A stretch of 64,000 nt of DNA, taken from contig NZ_JH725081.1 in the NCBI RefSeq assembly GCF_000278255.1, positions 100,484 to 164,483 on the forward strand. Reading direction: 5' to 3'. A program made the translations under genes and the position numbers. This DNA is from Bartonella melophagi K-2C (GTDB lineage Bacteria > Pseudomonadota > Alphaproteobacteria > Rhizobiales > Rhizobiaceae). Under the pieces are notes generated by a model. It worked only from the letters and a program-made list of their open reading frames with translations. It ran no database searches and was not told the origin of the DNA. This document shows, in pieces, positions 1 to 10,676 of the stretch. Position 1 is the first letter of the stretch, and every line of letters starts with the position of its first letter.

Positions 1-1
1 C

Positions 2-1453
2 GATGCTATTCGCAAAGCCAATGTTGCATCTAATGAAGCAGGTAGTATTACGCAACATATTGGTGCTTATCAAATTGAACAAAATGGTCAGAAGATTACC
101 TTTATCGATACACCCGGACACTCTGCCTTTACAGCCATGCGTGCTCGAGGTGCTCAAATCACTGACATTGCTATTCTAGTAATCGCTGCAGATGATAGTG
201 TTATGCCGCAAACAATTGAATCAATCAATCATGCAAAAGCTGCTGGTGTACCTATTATTGTTGCCATTAACAAAACTGATAAACCAACTGCTGATGCACA
301 AAAAGTGCGCACAGAACTTATGCAACACGAAGTTTTCGTAGAATCCATGGGTGGGGAAACTTTAGAGGTTGAGATTTCTGCTAAAACTGGTCAAAATCTT
401 GATAAACTTCTAGAAGCTATTCTTCTTCAAGCTGAAATTCTTGACCTGAAAGCAGATCCAGAACGAACTGCAGAAGGTATTGTTATTGAAGCAAAACTTG
501 ATCGAGGACGTGGGTCTATTGCAACTGTTCTTGTCCAAAAAGGTGCATTGCATCTTTCCAATATTATCGTAGCAGGTAATGAATGGGGCCGTGTTCGTGC
601 CTTGATTGATGATCATGGTAACCATATTAAAGAAGCAGGTCCTTCTACACCGGTTGAAATTTTAGGTATGCAAGGTACACCGCAAGCTGGTGACCGTTTT
701 GCTGTTGTAGTGAATGAAGAAAAAGCGCGTGAAATTTCTGAATATCGTCAACGATTAGCACGTGACAAAGCTGTAGCACGAAAAGCTGGTTCTCGTGGTT
801 CTCTTGAACAAATGATGACAAAACTGCAAACCACTGGTATAAAAGAATTTCCGCTTATTATTAAAGGAGATGTTCGGGGATCTATTGAAGCGATTGCATC
901 AGTATTAGAAAAGCTAGGAAATGAGGAAGTATGTGCACGTATTGTTCACTCTGGTACTGGAGGAATCACTGAAAGTGATATTTCTCTTGCTGCAGCATCT
1001 AATTCTGCTGTTATTGGTTTTAATGTCCGAGCTAATAAACAAGTGCGTGATCTAGCGGCGGTTCAAGGAATTGAAATTCGCTATTATAACATCATTTACG
1101 ATCTCGTTGATGATGTTAAAGCAGCTATGTCAGGATTACTTTCACCAGAAAAACGTGAAACATTTCTTGGTAATGCTGAAATTTTGGAAGTCTTTAACAT
1201 TACAAAAATTGGAAAAGTTGCTGGCTGTCGAGTTACAGAAGGTAAAATAGAACGAGGAGCAAGTGTTCGCCTCATTCGAGATAATATTGTTATTCATGAA
1301 GGAAAACTTAAAACACTTAAACGTTTCAAAGATGAAGTCAATGAAGTGCAAGTTAGCCAAGAATGTGGGATAGCATTTGAAAATTATGAAGATACACGTA
1401 TAGGCGATATTATTGAAATTTTCCGAGTCGAGCACATTAATCGCACATTATAA
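2..1453 (+). CDS. infB: Translation initiation factor IF-2, 5'-truncated by the window edge
   Basis: IF-2 is the GTPase that places initiator fMet-tRNA on the 30S subunit and promotes subunit joining. The gene is open from the first full codon at base 2, so only the C-terminal 483 residues are present. The GTP-binding domain is entered midway: the G3 motif DTPGH is encoded at 107-121, the G4 motif NKTD follows near 270, and the G5-like SAKTG near 380. The elongation-factor-like domain II and the C1/C2 domains that bind fMet-tRNA follow, with the usual end around RVEHINRTL. The Walker A motif and the long N-terminal region lie outside the window. It is followed by rbfA and truB on the same strand, the classical infB-rbfA-truB order. 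Identification is firm. Confidence 0.97.
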   Translation, partial: DAIRKANVASNEAGSITQHIGAYQIEQNGQKITFIDTPGHSAFTAMRARGAQITDIAILVIAADDSVMPQTIESINHAKAAGVPIIVAINKTDKPTADAQKVRTELMQHEVFVESMGGETLEVEISAKTGQNLDKLLEAILLQAEILDLKADPERTAEGIVIEAKLDRGRGSIATVLVQKGALHLSNIIVAGNEWGRVRALIDDHGNHIKEAGPSTPVEILGMQGTPQAGDRFAVVVNEEKAREISEYRQRLARDKAVARKAGSRGSLEQMMTKLQTTGIKEFPLIIKGDVRGSIEAIASVLEKLGNEEVCARIVHSGTGGITESDISLAAASNSAVIGFNVRANKQVRDLAAVQGIEIRYYNIIYDLVDDVKAAMSGLLSPEKRETFLGNAEILEVFNITKIGKVAGCRVTEGKIERGASVRLIRDNIVIHEGKLKTLKRFKDEVNEVQVSQECGIAFENYEDTRIGDIIEIFRVEHINRTL

Positions 1454-1514
1454 AATCACATGATAACTTTCCTCTTTATTAAATAAGAAAAATTATTGGG
1501 TTAATGGATAGTGC

Positions 1515-1549
1515 CTCTTTCCTTTTTAATTTTTTAAAAAAGTAAAGAG
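1515..1549 (+). other. Imperfect hairpin between infB and rbfA
   Basis: The arms CTCTTT (1515-1520) and AAAGAG (1544-1549) are complementary, and the pairing continues inward through CTTTTT and AAAAAG with one mismatch. No T-run follows the right arm, so it is not a standard intrinsic terminator. It could be an RNA processing or stability element in an infB-rbfA-truB transcript, or chance in AT-rich DNA. Confidence 0.3.
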
Positions 1550-1571
1550 AAGAGAAATTGTAATAAAGGTT

Positions 1572-1988
1572 ATGAGTTCAATGAAAAACACAAGCTCATC
1601 ACAACGGCAATTAAGAGTGGGAGAACAAGTTCGCCACGTGTTAGCTCATATACTGCAACGAGATATTTTACTTGATAATGTCTTAAAAGATGTTGTTATT
1701 TCTATCTCTGAAGTACGTATGTCAGCAGATCTGAAAATTGCCACTTGCTTTGTTTCTCCGCTCAGTACTGTTCACGATATTTCTCATACTGCTATTATAG
1801 AAGTCTTGAATAAACATAGTCGTTTTATCCGTAAAGAAATTAGCCATCAATTGCGACAAATGAAATACATGCCTGAATTGCGTTTTCGGTTTGATAGTAG
1901 TTTTGATAATTTTTCAAAAATTGATGCTCTACTCCATTCACCTGCAGTAGCACGCGATCTTCTGCGTAATAACGAGCCTGAAAATTAA
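1572..1988 (+). CDS. rbfA: Ribosome-binding factor A
   Basis: RbfA is a small KH-fold protein that binds the immature 30S subunit near helix 1 of 16S rRNA and helps its late maturation, also in cold adaptation. The 138-residue product is of normal length for the alphaproteobacterial family. It shows the N-terminal block [17 protein letters not shown], the central beta-strand [17 protein letters not shown] and the later [19 protein letters not shown] block typical of RbfA. Two starts are possible: 1572, or the methionine codon at 1581. The only purine-rich stretch, AAAGG at 1565-1569, is very close to the first and 11 bases from the second, so the start is uncertain by three codons. The gene lies between infB and truB, with only six bases before truB. 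Confidence 0.95.
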   Translation: MSSMKNTSSSQRQLRVGEQVRHVLAHILQRDILLDNVLKDVVISISEVRMSADLKIATCFVSPLSTVHDISHTAIIEVLNKHSRFIRKEISHQLRQMKYMPELRFRFDSSFDNFSKIDALLHSPAVARDLLRNNEPEN

Positions 1989-1994
1989 AAGAGC

Positions 1995-2957
1995 ATGGCA
2001 CAACAACGCAAAAAAAAAGGTCGTTCTATCTCTGGTTGGATAATTCTTGATAAACCAAAAGGAATGAGATCAACAGAAGCTGTCTCACAAATCAAATGGC
2101 TCTTTAATGCACAAAAAGCAGGGCATGCAGGCACACTTGATCCACTTGCTTCTGGTATGTTACCTATTGCATTAGGTGAAGCAACCAAAGCTATTCCCTA
2201 TGTTATGGAAGGTATAAAAAACTATCACTTTCACGTAGCTTGGGGAGAAGAGCGCTCAACAGATGATCTCGAAGGTGAAGTAATTAAAACAGCGACTCAA
2301 CGTCCAACACAAGAAGATATCCTTACCCTTTTACCCAAATATACAGGTGTTATTTTACAAACACCTCCAAAATTTTCTGCAATCAAAATTGCCGGCAATC
2401 GTGCTTATGATCTAGCCCGTGCAGGTGAAATTGTTGAAATTCCACCCCGCGAAGTGAAAATTGAATCTCTCAAACTTACTGGAACCACCACACAAGGACA
2501 TTCCATTTTTGAAATAACATGCGGAAAAGGAACATATGTACGCTCCTTAGCACGCGATATGGGACGTGATCTTGGTTGTTATGGATATATTGCTGATTTA
2601 CGCCGTGTCGCAGTAGCTCCTTTTAATGAAAATGATCTCATTCCATGGAATAAATTAGAGGCAGCCGTAACACATAAAGATGAAAAAGGAAAAAATTATG
2701 CATTTCCCAAACGGGATTTCTCTATACTTGATAAACTCCTAACTGAGACAAAGGCTGCATTAGTTCATCTACCTCATTACACTATAAGCGAAAATCAAAT
2801 GCAGCATTTAAAAACGGGCAATCCAGTACTCTTACGTAATCAAAATACATCCGTTGATGAAAATGATGTTTGTATAATCTACAAAGACCAACTTCTCGCT
2901 GTAGGTACTATTGAAAAAAACCAATTCAAACCAAAACGTATTTTCACAAATAGATGA
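1995..2957 (+). CDS. truB: tRNA pseudouridine(55) synthase TruB
   Basis: TruB converts U55 in the T-loop of tRNAs to pseudouridine and also acts as a tRNA folding chaperone. The 320-residue protein carries the family core [14 protein letters not shown] near residues 14-27. The catalytic motif GTLDPLASG follows, with the nucleophilic aspartate at about residue 49, and then the conserved [14 protein letters not shown] block. The length is normal for the bacterial family. It starts six bases after rbfA, so the two are very probably co-transcribed. It ends about 110 bases before a convergent MFS gene, with no obvious terminator between them. Confidence is high because the catalytic region is intact. 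Confidence 0.97.
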   Translation: MAQQRKKKGRSISGWIILDKPKGMRSTEAVSQIKWLFNAQKAGHAGTLDPLASGMLPIALGEATKAIPYVMEGIKNYHFHVAWGEERSTDDLEGEVIKTATQRPTQEDILTLLPKYTGVILQTPPKFSAIKIAGNRAYDLARAGEIVEIPPREVKIESLKLTGTTTQGHSIFEITCGKGTYVRSLARDMGRDLGCYGYIADLRRVAVAPFNENDLIPWNKLEAAVTHKDEKGKNYAFPKRDFSILDKLLTETKAALVHLPHYTISENQMQHLKTGNPVLLRNQNTSVDENDVCIIYKDQLLAVGTIEKNQFKPKRIFTNR

Positions 2958-3065
2958 ACTTCTTTCTGCCTGCGATAACTTCTTTATGGAACAAAGTATT
3001 TTCCTACACTTATTAAGAATAATTGATCCATTTTACCACTTTATATCCAAGCTGTTCTATTAAGA

Positions 3066-4694
3066 TCATTGCTCTGTAGAAGGCTTCAAATATACCTCAT
3101 CAGCCTGTGGTACTGTTTGCCACTCAATCATACGATGTACTCTTATACCATCAGGTGCACAATTTAATCGACTAAGATGTTTATTTACTTCTGCATCTGC
3201 TTTTATAGCCCGATAATTATGACGTAAATAATCCACCCATGTTGGCATATGATAAACTTCTGTCCAATAGCCAGGTTTTTCAAGGTTACGTACAAGGGCC
3301 CATTGGCGAGCACCATCACGTCGACGAATATGACGACGACGTACCATAACTTCAAGAAATTCTTTAAGATCATTTTCATTGATTTGATAATCAATCATAA
3401 TCATGATAGGGCCACTGCGTGCTTCTAAGTCAAGCAAAAGTTGTGGTTCTTTAAATTGATCAAGTGGATCAAAATTTATCTGAGGAATTTCTTGAATTTT
3501 AAACTTTATACCCGCAAGAGCCCCTAAAATTAAGAAGAGAGCAGAAACACTCAAAGCCACTGTTGGAGAATAAGCATCAGCAAATACACCCCAGATCACA
3601 CTACCAACTGCCATACCACCATAAGATGCAGTTTGATAAAGTGCTAAAGCACGTGCAACAACCCAGCGTGGTGTGGAAAGTTGTACAGATGTATTAAACA
3701 GCGACAACGCTAAAACCCAGAATAAACCAGCAGGAAATAAAACAAGATGGCTTACAATAATTGAACGACTCACTGCTAAAACAAAGCAAACAAAAGAAAA
3801 GCCAATAAATGAAGTTGCAACAATCGTTTCTGAACTAAAACAATGTCGTATATACGAATTAACAAAGCCAGCTGTAATCGCACCTATACCAAAACAACCA
3901 AGTAACGTACCGTAGAGAAGGGCTCCTCCCCCAAGAATGTCACATGCAACAATTGGTAACAGAGCAGAAACCGAAATCGTCCCGATACCAAAAAGAAATG
4001 CTCTGGCCATAACGTTTAAAAGATTAGGCGACATCACAACATAACGCAAACCATCTGCTATAGCCCCTAAAAATTTCTCTCGCGGCAATGGTAATGTAGT
4101 GGTCTTATAGTTTGGTTTCCATAAAAATAAAGCACTCGTTAAAGGAATATAACTCATAGCATTCAATAAAAAAGCAACCGTCCCACCTAGAGTAGCAATG
4201 ACGACTCCTCCGATAGCAGGACCTATACTGCGCATTAAATTAAAGCCAATACTATTTAGAGTAACAGCAGTAGGGATATTTTCTCTACTTACAATATCCC
4301 CCATTGTTGCTTGCCAAGCAGGATTATGAAAAGCAAGCCCACACCCAATCAAAAATGTAAAGCACAGTAAAAGCCAAGGCGTTATCAATCCTAAATAGGA
4401 TAAAACAGTCAAATTAATTGATACAATTATCATAACTATTTGTGCAAATAACATAATCTGACGCCGATTAAAATTATCGGCTAATGCTCCCGCCATCAGA
4501 GAAAAAACAACAAGCGGTAATACTGTAGCACCTTGAACAAGCCCAACCATGAAATGTGACGAACTAATCAAAGTCATCAACCAGCTTGCCCCTACAACTT
4601 GTATAACAACTCCTAAATTAAAAATGAGAGTCGCTGACCATAAATTTCGAAACATTGAATTTCGAAAAAGCTCTAACGTTGAAACTTTCTGCAT
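3066..4694 (-). CDS. MFS exporter of the transmembrane secretion effector (EntS-like) family
   Basis: This is a 542-residue major facilitator protein of the MFS_3 type (PF05977, the family that includes enterobactin exporter EntS-like proteins). About twelve hydrophobic segments occupy residues 1-410. The loop ALADNFNRRQIM is the conserved MFS loop 2/3 signature. The C-terminal 120 residues are soluble and rich in charged and aromatic residues (RRRDGARQWALVRN, YWTEVYHMPTWVDYLRHN). They look like the ferredoxin-like alpha-beta domain found at the end of many MFS_3 proteins, so this is not an unusual fusion. The substrate cannot be read from sequence; a siderophore or small hydrophobic molecule is only a possibility. 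The gene stands alone, convergent with truB and divergent from rpsO. Confidence 0.85.
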   Translation of the reverse strand: MQKVSTLELFRNSMFRNLWSATLIFNLGVVIQVVGASWLMTLISSSHFMVGLVQGATVLPLVVFSLMAGALADNFNRRQIMLFAQIVMIIVSINLTVLSYLGLITPWLLLCFTFLIGCGLAFHNPAWQATMGDIVSRENIPTAVTLNSIGFNLMRSIGPAIGGVVIATLGGTVAFLLNAMSYIPLTSALFLWKPNYKTTTLPLPREKFLGAIADGLRYVVMSPNLLNVMARAFLFGIGTISVSALLPIVACDILGGGALLYGTLLGCFGIGAITAGFVNSYIRHCFSSETIVATSFIGFSFVCFVLAVSRSIIVSHLVLFPAGLFWVLALSLFNTSVQLSTPRWVVARALALYQTASYGGMAVGSVIWGVFADAYSPTVALSVSALFLILGALAGIKFKIQEIPQINFDPLDQFKEPQLLLDLEARSGPIMIMIDYQINENDLKEFLEVMVRRRHIRRRDGARQWALVRNLEKPGYWTEVYHMPTWVDYLRHNYRAIKADAEVNKHLSRLNCAPDGIRVHRMIEWQTVPQADEVYLKPSTEQ

Positions 4695-4922
4695 CTTTTG
4701 TCTCCAAATCGGCAGTCTAATCTTCTTTTTACCATAAACACATTGCGCAAAGCTGCAATCTTTCTCTTAAATAGATATGCCATATTTCATAAAATAGCCT
4801 TAAACTAAACAACTTTATTTCTACAGAAGATCTTCAATATACTTTCAAGGGCTAGTATTTTGTTCTTCTTTCTTATATAAATGCCAAAGTAAGTAAGAAT
4901 TTTTGTTCTTCTTGTTTTTTTC

Positions 4923-4963
4923 ACAGACCCTCGCTGGACGACATCTCGGCTATGGGTGACTGT
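4923..4963 (+). promoter_or_regulatory. Structured leader upstream of rpsO, possible S15 autoregulatory element
   Basis: The RNA can fold into a stacked hairpin. ACAGACCC at 4923-4930 pairs with GGGT (4954-4957) and CTGT (4960-4963), with a two-base GA bulge on the 3' side. An inner stem pairs GCTGG (4933-4937) with TCGGC (4946-4950). It ends about 30 bases before the rpsO start. S15 is known to repress its own mRNA through leader structures in several bacterial groups, including rhizobia. The folding is read by eye, so the function is an inference. Confidence 0.4.
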
Positions 4964-4993
4964 TGTTTCCTCATTTTTTGAAAGGATGATATG

Positions 4994-5263
4994 ATGTCGA
5001 TTACAGCTGAACGTAAACACGCTCTCATCACAGAATATGCAACTAAAACCGGTGATACAGGCTCGCCAGAAGTGCAAGTTGCTGTTCTTTCTGAACGTAT
5101 TTCCAATTTAACTAATCATTTTAAATCTCACAAAAAGGATAATCATTCTCGTCGTGGCCTTTTAAAGATGGTTTCTAAACGCCGTCGTCTTCTTGATTAC
5201 CTTAAAGAAATTGACCAAGATCGCTATCAGGTATTGATCGGAAAACTAGGTTTGCGTCGCTAA
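4994..5263 (+). CDS. rpsO: 30S ribosomal protein S15
   Basis: S15 is a primary-binding protein of the central domain of 16S rRNA and bridges to the 50S subunit. The 89-residue product has the full signature, including [15 protein letters not shown], the [19 protein letters not shown] block and the RRRLLDYL helix. Two ATG codons are adjacent (4991 and 4994). I chose the second because S15 proteins conventionally begin MSITAERK, and the GAAAGGA purine tract lies at a suitable distance. The gene precedes pnp, the conserved rpsO-pnp pair in which PNPase commonly controls its own mRNA. A possible S15 leader lies upstream and a hairpin lies downstream; both are listed separately. Confidence 0.97.
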   Translation: MSITAERKHALITEYATKTGDTGSPEVQVAVLSERISNLTNHFKSHKKDNHSRRGLLKMVSKRRRLLDYLKEIDQDRYQVLIGKLGLRR

Positions 5264-5271
5264 AACAAAGT

Positions 5272-5302
5272 AAATGGACGTTTTTTAAAAAAACATCCAT
5301 TT
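5272..5302 (+). terminator. Hairpin between rpsO and pnp, attenuator or processing site
   Basis: AAATGGACGTTT (from 5272) is complementary to AAACATCCATTT (ending 5302), with one G-T pair and an AT-rich centre containing a run of Ts. It could end or attenuate rpsO transcripts or serve as a cleavage site. In E. coli the rpsO-pnp gap holds both a terminator and an RNase III site. No clean T-tail follows the 3' arm, so strong termination is doubtful. Confidence 0.45.
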
Positions 5303-5494
5303 ATGTTAGCTTACTGCTTTCATCTTCAAAATTGATAAAAAATTTTCATAAGGCAGGATTGCCAGTTGCTTCATATCTCAATTGTGATTTATTCTTATCT
5401 TTGCGAAAAAAACAGAAGCATCTTGTTGTCTTGCCCGTATTTAAAAGTAAACATACAAAACTAGAACGTGAACACTGGCCATTAAGGATAAAAA

Positions 5495-7696
5495 ATGTTT
5501 AAAACCTATAAGGTAGAAATTGAATGGGCCGGTCGGCCACTCATCCTCGAAACAGGAAAAATTGCACGTCAAGCTGATGGTGCAGTTATTGCAACCTACG
5601 GTGAAACCATCGTCTTGGCAACCGTCGTTTCAGCAAAAAATCCAAAACCAGATCAAGATTTTTTTCCATTAACCGTCAATTATCAAGAAAAAACCTATGC
5701 TGTCGGTAAAATACCAGGCGGTTATTTCAAACGCGAAAGTCGGCCGAGTGAAAATGAAATATTGATTTCACGTTTGATTGATCGCCCGATTCGTCCTCTT
5801 TTTGTCGACGGTTATAAGAATGACACTCAAGTCATTGTCTCTGTTATACAGCATGATTTAGAAAACAATCCTGATATTCTTGCTATGATTGCATCCTCTG
5901 CTGCATTAACTTTATCAGGCATTCCTTTTGTAGGTCCTATTGCTGGTGCTCGCGTTGGTTATTGTAATGGGCAATATGTTCTTAATCCTCATATTGATGA
6001 AATGCCCGAATCAAAACTTGATCTTGTCGTCGCTGGAACAGAAAATGCCGTGTTAATGGTTGAATCAGAAGCACAAGAATTACCTGAAGATGTTATGCTT
6101 GGTGCTGTTATATTTGGCCAAAAAGGTTTTCAACCAGTTATTGACGCCATCATTAAACTTGCCGAAGTTGCTGCAAAAGAACCGCGCGATTTTATTCCAG
6201 AAGATTTATCTGACCTTGAAACAACTATGCTTGAAATGGTCGAAAAAGACCTCCAAAAAGCTTATACAATCACCGATAAACAAGAACGTCACGCTGCAAT
6301 TGACGCTATTAAAGCAGAAGTTGTCGACAAATTTATGTCGGAAACAGAGGGAAATTGTGAATTTAATGCTGATAAAATTGCCACTGTTTTCAAGCATTTA
6401 CGGGCTAAAATTGTTCGCCAAAATATTCTTGATACTGGAAAACGCATTGATGGACGCACTCTTTCAACTGTACGTTCAATCCAATCAGAAGTTGGTATTT
6501 TACCTCGTGCACACGGATCAGCGCTGTTTACCCGTGGCGAAACACAAGCACTTGTTATCGCAACCTTGGGAACGAGTGAAGACGAACAATATATTGACTC
6601 ATTAACAGGAACGTATAAAGAAACATTCTTACTCCATTACAATTTTCCACCTTTTTCAGTAGGTGAAACAGGACGTATTAGTTCTCCTGGTCGTCGAGAA
6701 ATTGGTCATGGTAAATTGGCATGGCGTGCTATTCACCCAATATTGCCGACAAAAGACTCTTTCCCTTATACTATTCGTGCTGTATCGGAAATTACTGAAT
6801 CTAATGGATCGTCTTCAATGGCAACTGTTTGTGGAACTTCACTTGCGCTTATGGATGCAGGTGTTCCTTTGGCTCGCCCTGTTGCGGGTATTGCGATGGG
6901 GCTGATTAAAGAAGGTGAACGTTTTGCTATTTTATCTGACATTTTAGGCGATGAAGATCATCTTGGTGATATGGACTTCAAAGTAGCAGGTACAAAAAAT
7001 GGTATCACATCTTTGCAAATGGACATTAAAATTGATGGTATTACCGAAGAAATTATGAAAATAGCACTTGAGCAAGCCAAAGACGGTCGAATCCATATTC
7101 TCAATGAAATGTCAAAAGCCTTAACCAGTGCACGTGATGAACTAAGCGTGTTTTCTCCACGTATAGAAATGATAAATATTCCTGTAGATAAAATTCGTGA
7201 TGTTATTGGTTCTGGTGGAAAAGTAATTCGGGAAATCGTTGAACAAACTGGAGCGAAAATTAATATTGAAGATAATGGGGCAATTAAGATTGCTTCTACC
7301 GATGCTAAAGCCATTGAGGCAGCAAAACGTTGGATTCATTCGATTGTTGATGAGCCCGAAACTGGTGCCATTTATCAAGGAACAGTTGTAAAAACTGCAG
7401 AATTTGGTGCATTTGTGAACTTTTTTGGCTCACGCGATGGACTCGTCCATATTTCCCAACTGGCATCAGAACGCGTACAAAAAACAACTGATATCGTTAA
7501 AGAGGGTGATAAAGTTTGGGTTAAATTAATGGGCTTTGATGAACGCGGTAAAATCCGATTGTCGATGAAAGTTGTTGATCAACAAACCGGGAAAGAAACT
7601 GTTTTCGATGATTCAATAAAGACAGAAAAAGAAAATAGTTCTGATAAAAAAAGTAACACTGAACGAAAACGCCGCAGTAAGAAAAAAGAAAATTAA
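5495..7696 (+). CDS. pnp: Polyribonucleotide nucleotidyltransferase (PNPase)
   Basis: PNPase degrades RNA 3' to 5' by phosphorolysis and is the exonuclease core of RNA degradosomes in the cytoplasm. The 733-residue protein has the complete domain order. The first RNase PH domain has [28 protein letters not shown], an all-alpha linker follows, and the second RNase PH domain has [10 protein letters not shown] and [20 protein letters not shown] domain follows near residues 555-615 with the [10 protein letters not shown] loop, then an S1 domain near 622-692 ([23 protein letters not shown]). The C-terminal tail is lysine- and arginine-rich ([10 protein letters not shown]). The length is slightly above the usual 700-710 because of that tail. 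It lies 231 bases after rpsO and ends in a strong terminator at 7715-7752. Confidence 0.98.
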   Translation: MFKTYKVEIEWAGRPLILETGKIARQADGAVIATYGETIVLATVVSAKNPKPDQDFFPLTVNYQEKTYAVGKIPGGYFKRESRPSENEILISRLIDRPIRPLFVDGYKNDTQVIVSVIQHDLENNPDILAMIASSAALTLSGIPFVGPIAGARVGYCNGQYVLNPHIDEMPESKLDLVVAGTENAVLMVESEAQELPEDVMLGAVIFGQKGFQPVIDAIIKLAEVAAKEPRDFIPEDLSDLETTMLEMVEKDLQKAYTITDKQERHAAIDAIKAEVVDKFMSETEGNCEFNADKIATVFKHLRAKIVRQNILDTGKRIDGRTLSTVRSIQSEVGILPRAHGSALFTRGETQALVIATLGTSEDEQYIDSLTGTYKETFLLHYNFPPFSVGETGRISSPGRREIGHGKLAWRAIHPILPTKDSFPYTIRAVSEITESNGSSSMATVCGTSLALMDAGVPLARPVAGIAMGLIKEGERFAILSDILGDEDHLGDMDFKVAGTKNGITSLQMDIKIDGITEEIMKIALEQAKDGRIHILNEMSKALTSARDELSVFSPRIEMINIPVDKIRDVIGSGGKVIREIVEQTGAKINIEDNGAIKIASTDAKAIEAAKRWIHSIVDEPETGAIYQGTVVKTAEFGAFVNFFGSRDGLVHISQLASERVQKTTDIVKEGDKVWVKLMGFDERGKIRLSMKVVDQQTGKETVFDDSIKTEKENSSDKKSNTERKRRSKKKEN

Positions 7697-7714
7697 GCTT
7701 TTCTTATTATCATG

Positions 7715-7752
7715 AAAAAAATGCTATCCTCATGTTAGGATAGCATTTTTTT
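7715..7752 (+). terminator. Intrinsic terminator of pnp
   Basis: ATGCTATCCT (7721-7730) and AGGATAGCAT (7737-7746) form a perfect ten-base stem with a six-base loop. An A-run precedes it and an unbroken T-run follows. It lies 25 bases after the pnp stop codon. Confidence 0.93.
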
Positions 7753-7753
7753 T

Positions 7754-8582
7754 TAAAGAACCCAATGTGTCACTGTCGTTATCTTGAAAAATATGATTTT
7801 CTTCAACTTAACCCAAATTAATATTGATTGTTTTTTGATTTAATTAAGATACTCAATGAATAATAAATACAAACTTTTAAATTATAATCGTCTTAGTAAC
7901 TAAATTTCTTAAAATCTACCAATGAAATAGATAAATTATATTTGTGATAAATAATCCAAAATCACAGCTTTGTACTCTGGTTTTAAGTATCACAATCTAG
8001 AATAGGTAGGTACAATATTTTATTGTTTTGTTCACCACCATTCAATTTTGAAAATAAATTTCATAACATTTCTGGCATGTTTTCATACTCACTACTGTTC
8101 TAGAATCTGTTATATTTTTTTATATTTCTTGAAAAATTTTTATTGAATAGCTAGTTAAGTTTTTTTTATGCAAACATCTAAAAAATAAATAAAACTAGCT
8201 GTACTCAATCTTTATGAAATCAATCATAGTGCTCTGAAAGTAACCAAAAACATGTGTAATAATTAATAAGCCATTATTTTCATGGTTTTTTATTAGAACG
8301 ATCTTGTTTACGAGCTTATCACAGATTTTTACGATACAATCATTTCAAACCTATGCTCTCACACAACAAAACATAAATATCTTCATCTTAAGAAAGAAAG
8401 TATTGCGATTATCAATACCTATAAAACCCTTCAAATAAGGAAGAAACTTATTTTACTGTTGCTAACCACTATCTACTCTTGTGAAAGAGCGTAAAAAACT
8501 CTTTCACAAAATTCTGATATATAAAAAGCACACAGTTTTAAAGTTATCGAATCATACCAAAAGATGATAACAAACGATAGTC
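7754..8582. other. Long intergenic region between pnp and hslU, no gene seen
   Basis: About 830 AT-rich bases lie between the pnp terminator and the end of hslU. I see no open frame with coding character, no tRNA-like cloverleaf and no recognisable gene remnant. The only structure noted is the inverted repeat at 8479-8509. Two convergent transcripts end here, so it may be dead space left by gene loss. Confidence 0.6.
8479..8509 (-). terminator. Hairpin downstream of hslU, possible terminator
   Basis: TTGTGAAAGAG (8479-8489) and CTCTTTCACAA (8499-8509) form a perfect eleven-base inverted repeat around a nine-base loop. It lies about 75 bases beyond the hslU stop codon. No long T-tail follows on the minus strand, so it may act in transcript stabilisation rather than as a classical terminator. 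Confidence 0.4.
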
Positions 8583-9893
8583 CTAAAGAATAAAACGTGA
8601 AAGATCGACATCAGCCGCCAAATCGCCTATAGATTGTTTGACATAAGCAGCATCAACTTTAAATGAAGTACCCGCTTTATCAGGTGCTGTAAAAGAAATT
8701 TCATCTAGAACACGTTCCATTACTGTTTGCAAGCGACGTGCCCCAATATTTTCAATCCTTGCGTTTAAATCGACAGCAATATCAGCTAAAGCATCAATTG
8801 CATCATCTGTAATTTCTAAATGAACCTCTTCTGTTGCCATTAAAGCAATATATTGCTTAATCAAACTTGCTTCAGGTTCAGTAAGAATACGTCGTAAATC
8901 TTCCCTCGTTAAAGCATTTAACTCTACGCGTATAGGCAAACGACCTTGAAGCTCTGGCAACAAATCAGATGGCTTGGATACGTGAAACGCACCAGAAGCA
9001 ATAAAAAGGATATGATCCGTTTTTATTTGCCCATATTTAGTAGCAACTGTTGTACCTTCAACTAAAGGCAAAAGATCCCGCTGAACCCCTTCACGTGAAA
9101 CAGTAGTGCCTGCTCCACCATCTCTGGTCGCAATCTTATCAATCTCATCAATGAAAACAATTCCATCATTTTCAGCCACACGCAATGCTTCTTGAATAAT
9201 TTGATCCTGATCAAGAAGTTTTTCAGATTCATCATCGATTAATGGTTTAAAAGCGTCCTTCACAGTTGTTTTGCGGATTTTTGTACGAGTCCCCATTTTG
9301 CCAAAAATATCTGATAAATTCATAATGCCCATTTGTGTACCAGGTATACCAGGAATATCAAAGGTGGGAGTACCACTACTACTATTATCGGTTACCTCAA
9401 TCTCAATTTCTTTTTCATCTAATTCACCTTCACGTAATTTTTTACGAAAATTATCACGTGTAGCAGGACTTGCCGTTTTACCAACAAGAGCATCCAAAAC
9501 CCGCTCTTCAGCATTCATATGAGCTTTAGCTTTTACTTCATCTCGCTTTTTTTCGCGTACAAGAGAAATTGCTATTTCAACAAGATCACGAATAATTTGT
9601 TCAACATCACGCCCAACATAACCAACTTCGGTAAATTTAGTAGCTTCTACTTTAACAAAAGGCGCACCAGCAAGTTTTGCCAATCGGCGTGCTATTCCTG
9701 TTTTACCGACGCCTGTCGGCCCTATCATTAAAATATTTTTCGGCATAACTTCTTCACGCATTTGTCCTTCAAGTTGTTGCCGACGCCACCGATTACGCAA
9801 GGCAATAGCAACAGAACGTTTAGCGTCTTTTTGACCAATAATAAAACGATCAAGTTCAGAAACAGTTTCGCGAGGAGAAAATACAACACACAT
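8583..9893 (-). CDS. hslU: ATP-dependent protease ATPase subunit HslU
   Basis: HslU (ClpY) is the AAA+ hexameric unfoldase that feeds substrates to the HslV peptidase in the cytoplasm. The 436-residue protein has the N-terminal block [27 protein letters not shown] split around normal family residues, Walker A GPTGVGKT near residue 58, and the pore motif GYVGRDV. A variable I-domain spans about 110-240, followed by Walker B IVFIDEID and sensor residues around [12 protein letters not shown]. It ends in LSRFIL, matching the conserved C-terminus that inserts into HslV. The gene starts 22 bases after the hslV stop codon, so the two form one operon. In the ancestral reading the hslV stop would abut this ATG (see hslV). 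Confidence 0.97.
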   Translation of the reverse strand: MCVVFSPRETVSELDRFIIGQKDAKRSVAIALRNRWRRQQLEGQMREEVMPKNILMIGPTGVGKTGIARRLAKLAGAPFVKVEATKFTEVGYVGRDVEQIIRDLVEIAISLVREKKRDEVKAKAHMNAEERVLDALVGKTASPATRDNFRKKLREGELDEKEIEIEVTDNSSSGTPTFDIPGIPGTQMGIMNLSDIFGKMGTRTKIRKTTVKDAFKPLIDDESEKLLDQDQIIQEALRVAENDGIVFIDEIDKIATRDGGAGTTVSREGVQRDLLPLVEGTTVATKYGQIKTDHILFIASGAFHVSKPSDLLPELQGRLPIRVELNALTREDLRRILTEPEASLIKQYIALMATEEVHLEITDDAIDALADIAVDLNARIENIGARRLQTVMERVLDEISFTAPDKAGTSFKVDAAYVKQSIGDLAADVDLSRFIL

Positions 9894-9915
9894 TCAAATA
9901 GCTTTCTCTAAAGAA

Positions 9916-10476
9916 TTATAATTCTGTATCCAATGTTTCAATCGTGAAATTGCCATTGGTATAAACACAAATTTCAGCAGCAATGCTCATCGCCTTACAC
10001 GCAATAGCTTTTGCATCCAAATCCGTATCTATGAGTGCCCGCGCAGCCGATAAAGCAAAATTGCCCCCAGAACCAATTGCCATGATTCCATCTTCTGGTT
10101 CTAATACATCTCCAAGACCTGTTAAAGCCAAAGTTACTTTTTTATCAGCTACCAGCATCATTGCTTCAAGACGACGCAAATAACGGTCAGTTCGCCAGTC
10201 TTTTGCGAGCTCTACACACGCACGCATAAGCTGATCAGGATACTGTTCAAGCTTAATTTCCAATCTTTCTAACAATGTGAAAGCATCCGCTGTAGCACCT
10301 GCAAAACCAGCAATAACCGTTCCACCCTTCCCAAGACGACGCACTTTACGTGCATTACCTTTCATAATGGTTTGCCCAAGTGAAACCTGACCATCACCAG
10401 CCATAACTACTTTATCACCCTTTCGTACAGTAACAATAGTTGTACCATACATTCTATCAGACTTATGTTCTGTCAT
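9916..10476 (-). CDS. hslV: ATP-dependent protease peptidase subunit HslV, C-terminus apparently shortened
   Basis: HslV (ClpQ) is the proteasome-beta-like threonine peptidase that partners HslU. The nucleophile is the first threonine of TTIVTVRKG, residue 12, after an eleven-residue propeptide [11 protein letters not shown] that must be removed. [17 protein letters not shown] and the [15 protein letters not shown] block confirm the family. The protein is 186 residues and ends at DTEL. Just past the stop, the plus-one frame reads S-L-E-K-A-I and then a stop codon directly abutting the hslU ATG. Loss of a single base in the TATAAT run would restore that longer end. This suggests a recent small frameshift trimming roughly five to eight residues. 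The catalytic core is intact, so activity is likely kept. Confidence 0.95.
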   Translation of the reverse strand: MTEHKSDRMYGTTIVTVRKGDKVVMAGDGQVSLGQTIMKGNARKVRRLGKGGTVIAGFAGATADAFTLLERLEIKLEQYPDQLMRACVELAKDWRTDRYLRRLEAMMLVADKKVTLALTGLGDVLEPEDGIMAIGSGGNFALSAARALIDTDLDAKAIACKAMSIAAEICVYTNGNFTIETLDTEL

Positions 10477-10676
10477 TAAGAAAACTCCTTAATATTGCTT
10501 CCCTTTATCAGACATAAAATTCAACTATCTATCTCTTTATTTAAGAACATATATTGCAAAACACAACGACTGAGCTTAACTCAATTATTTAAATAAGAAA
10601 ATGATACCGTTGCTGCCAACTTAAATTGTTGTTAAATAACTTTCACATGTAATCTGCATTTTCTAAAGGGCAGACT

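Noticed and set aside
3066-3430. MFS exporter fused to a novel enzymatic domain
   Set aside because: The soluble C-terminal domain is usual in the MFS_3 transmembrane secretion effector family, whose members are about 520-540 residues.
8479-8509. Perfect 11-bp inverted repeat as a mobile-element end
   Set aside because: There is no transposase, no matching second end and no target duplication; a hairpin after hslU is simpler.
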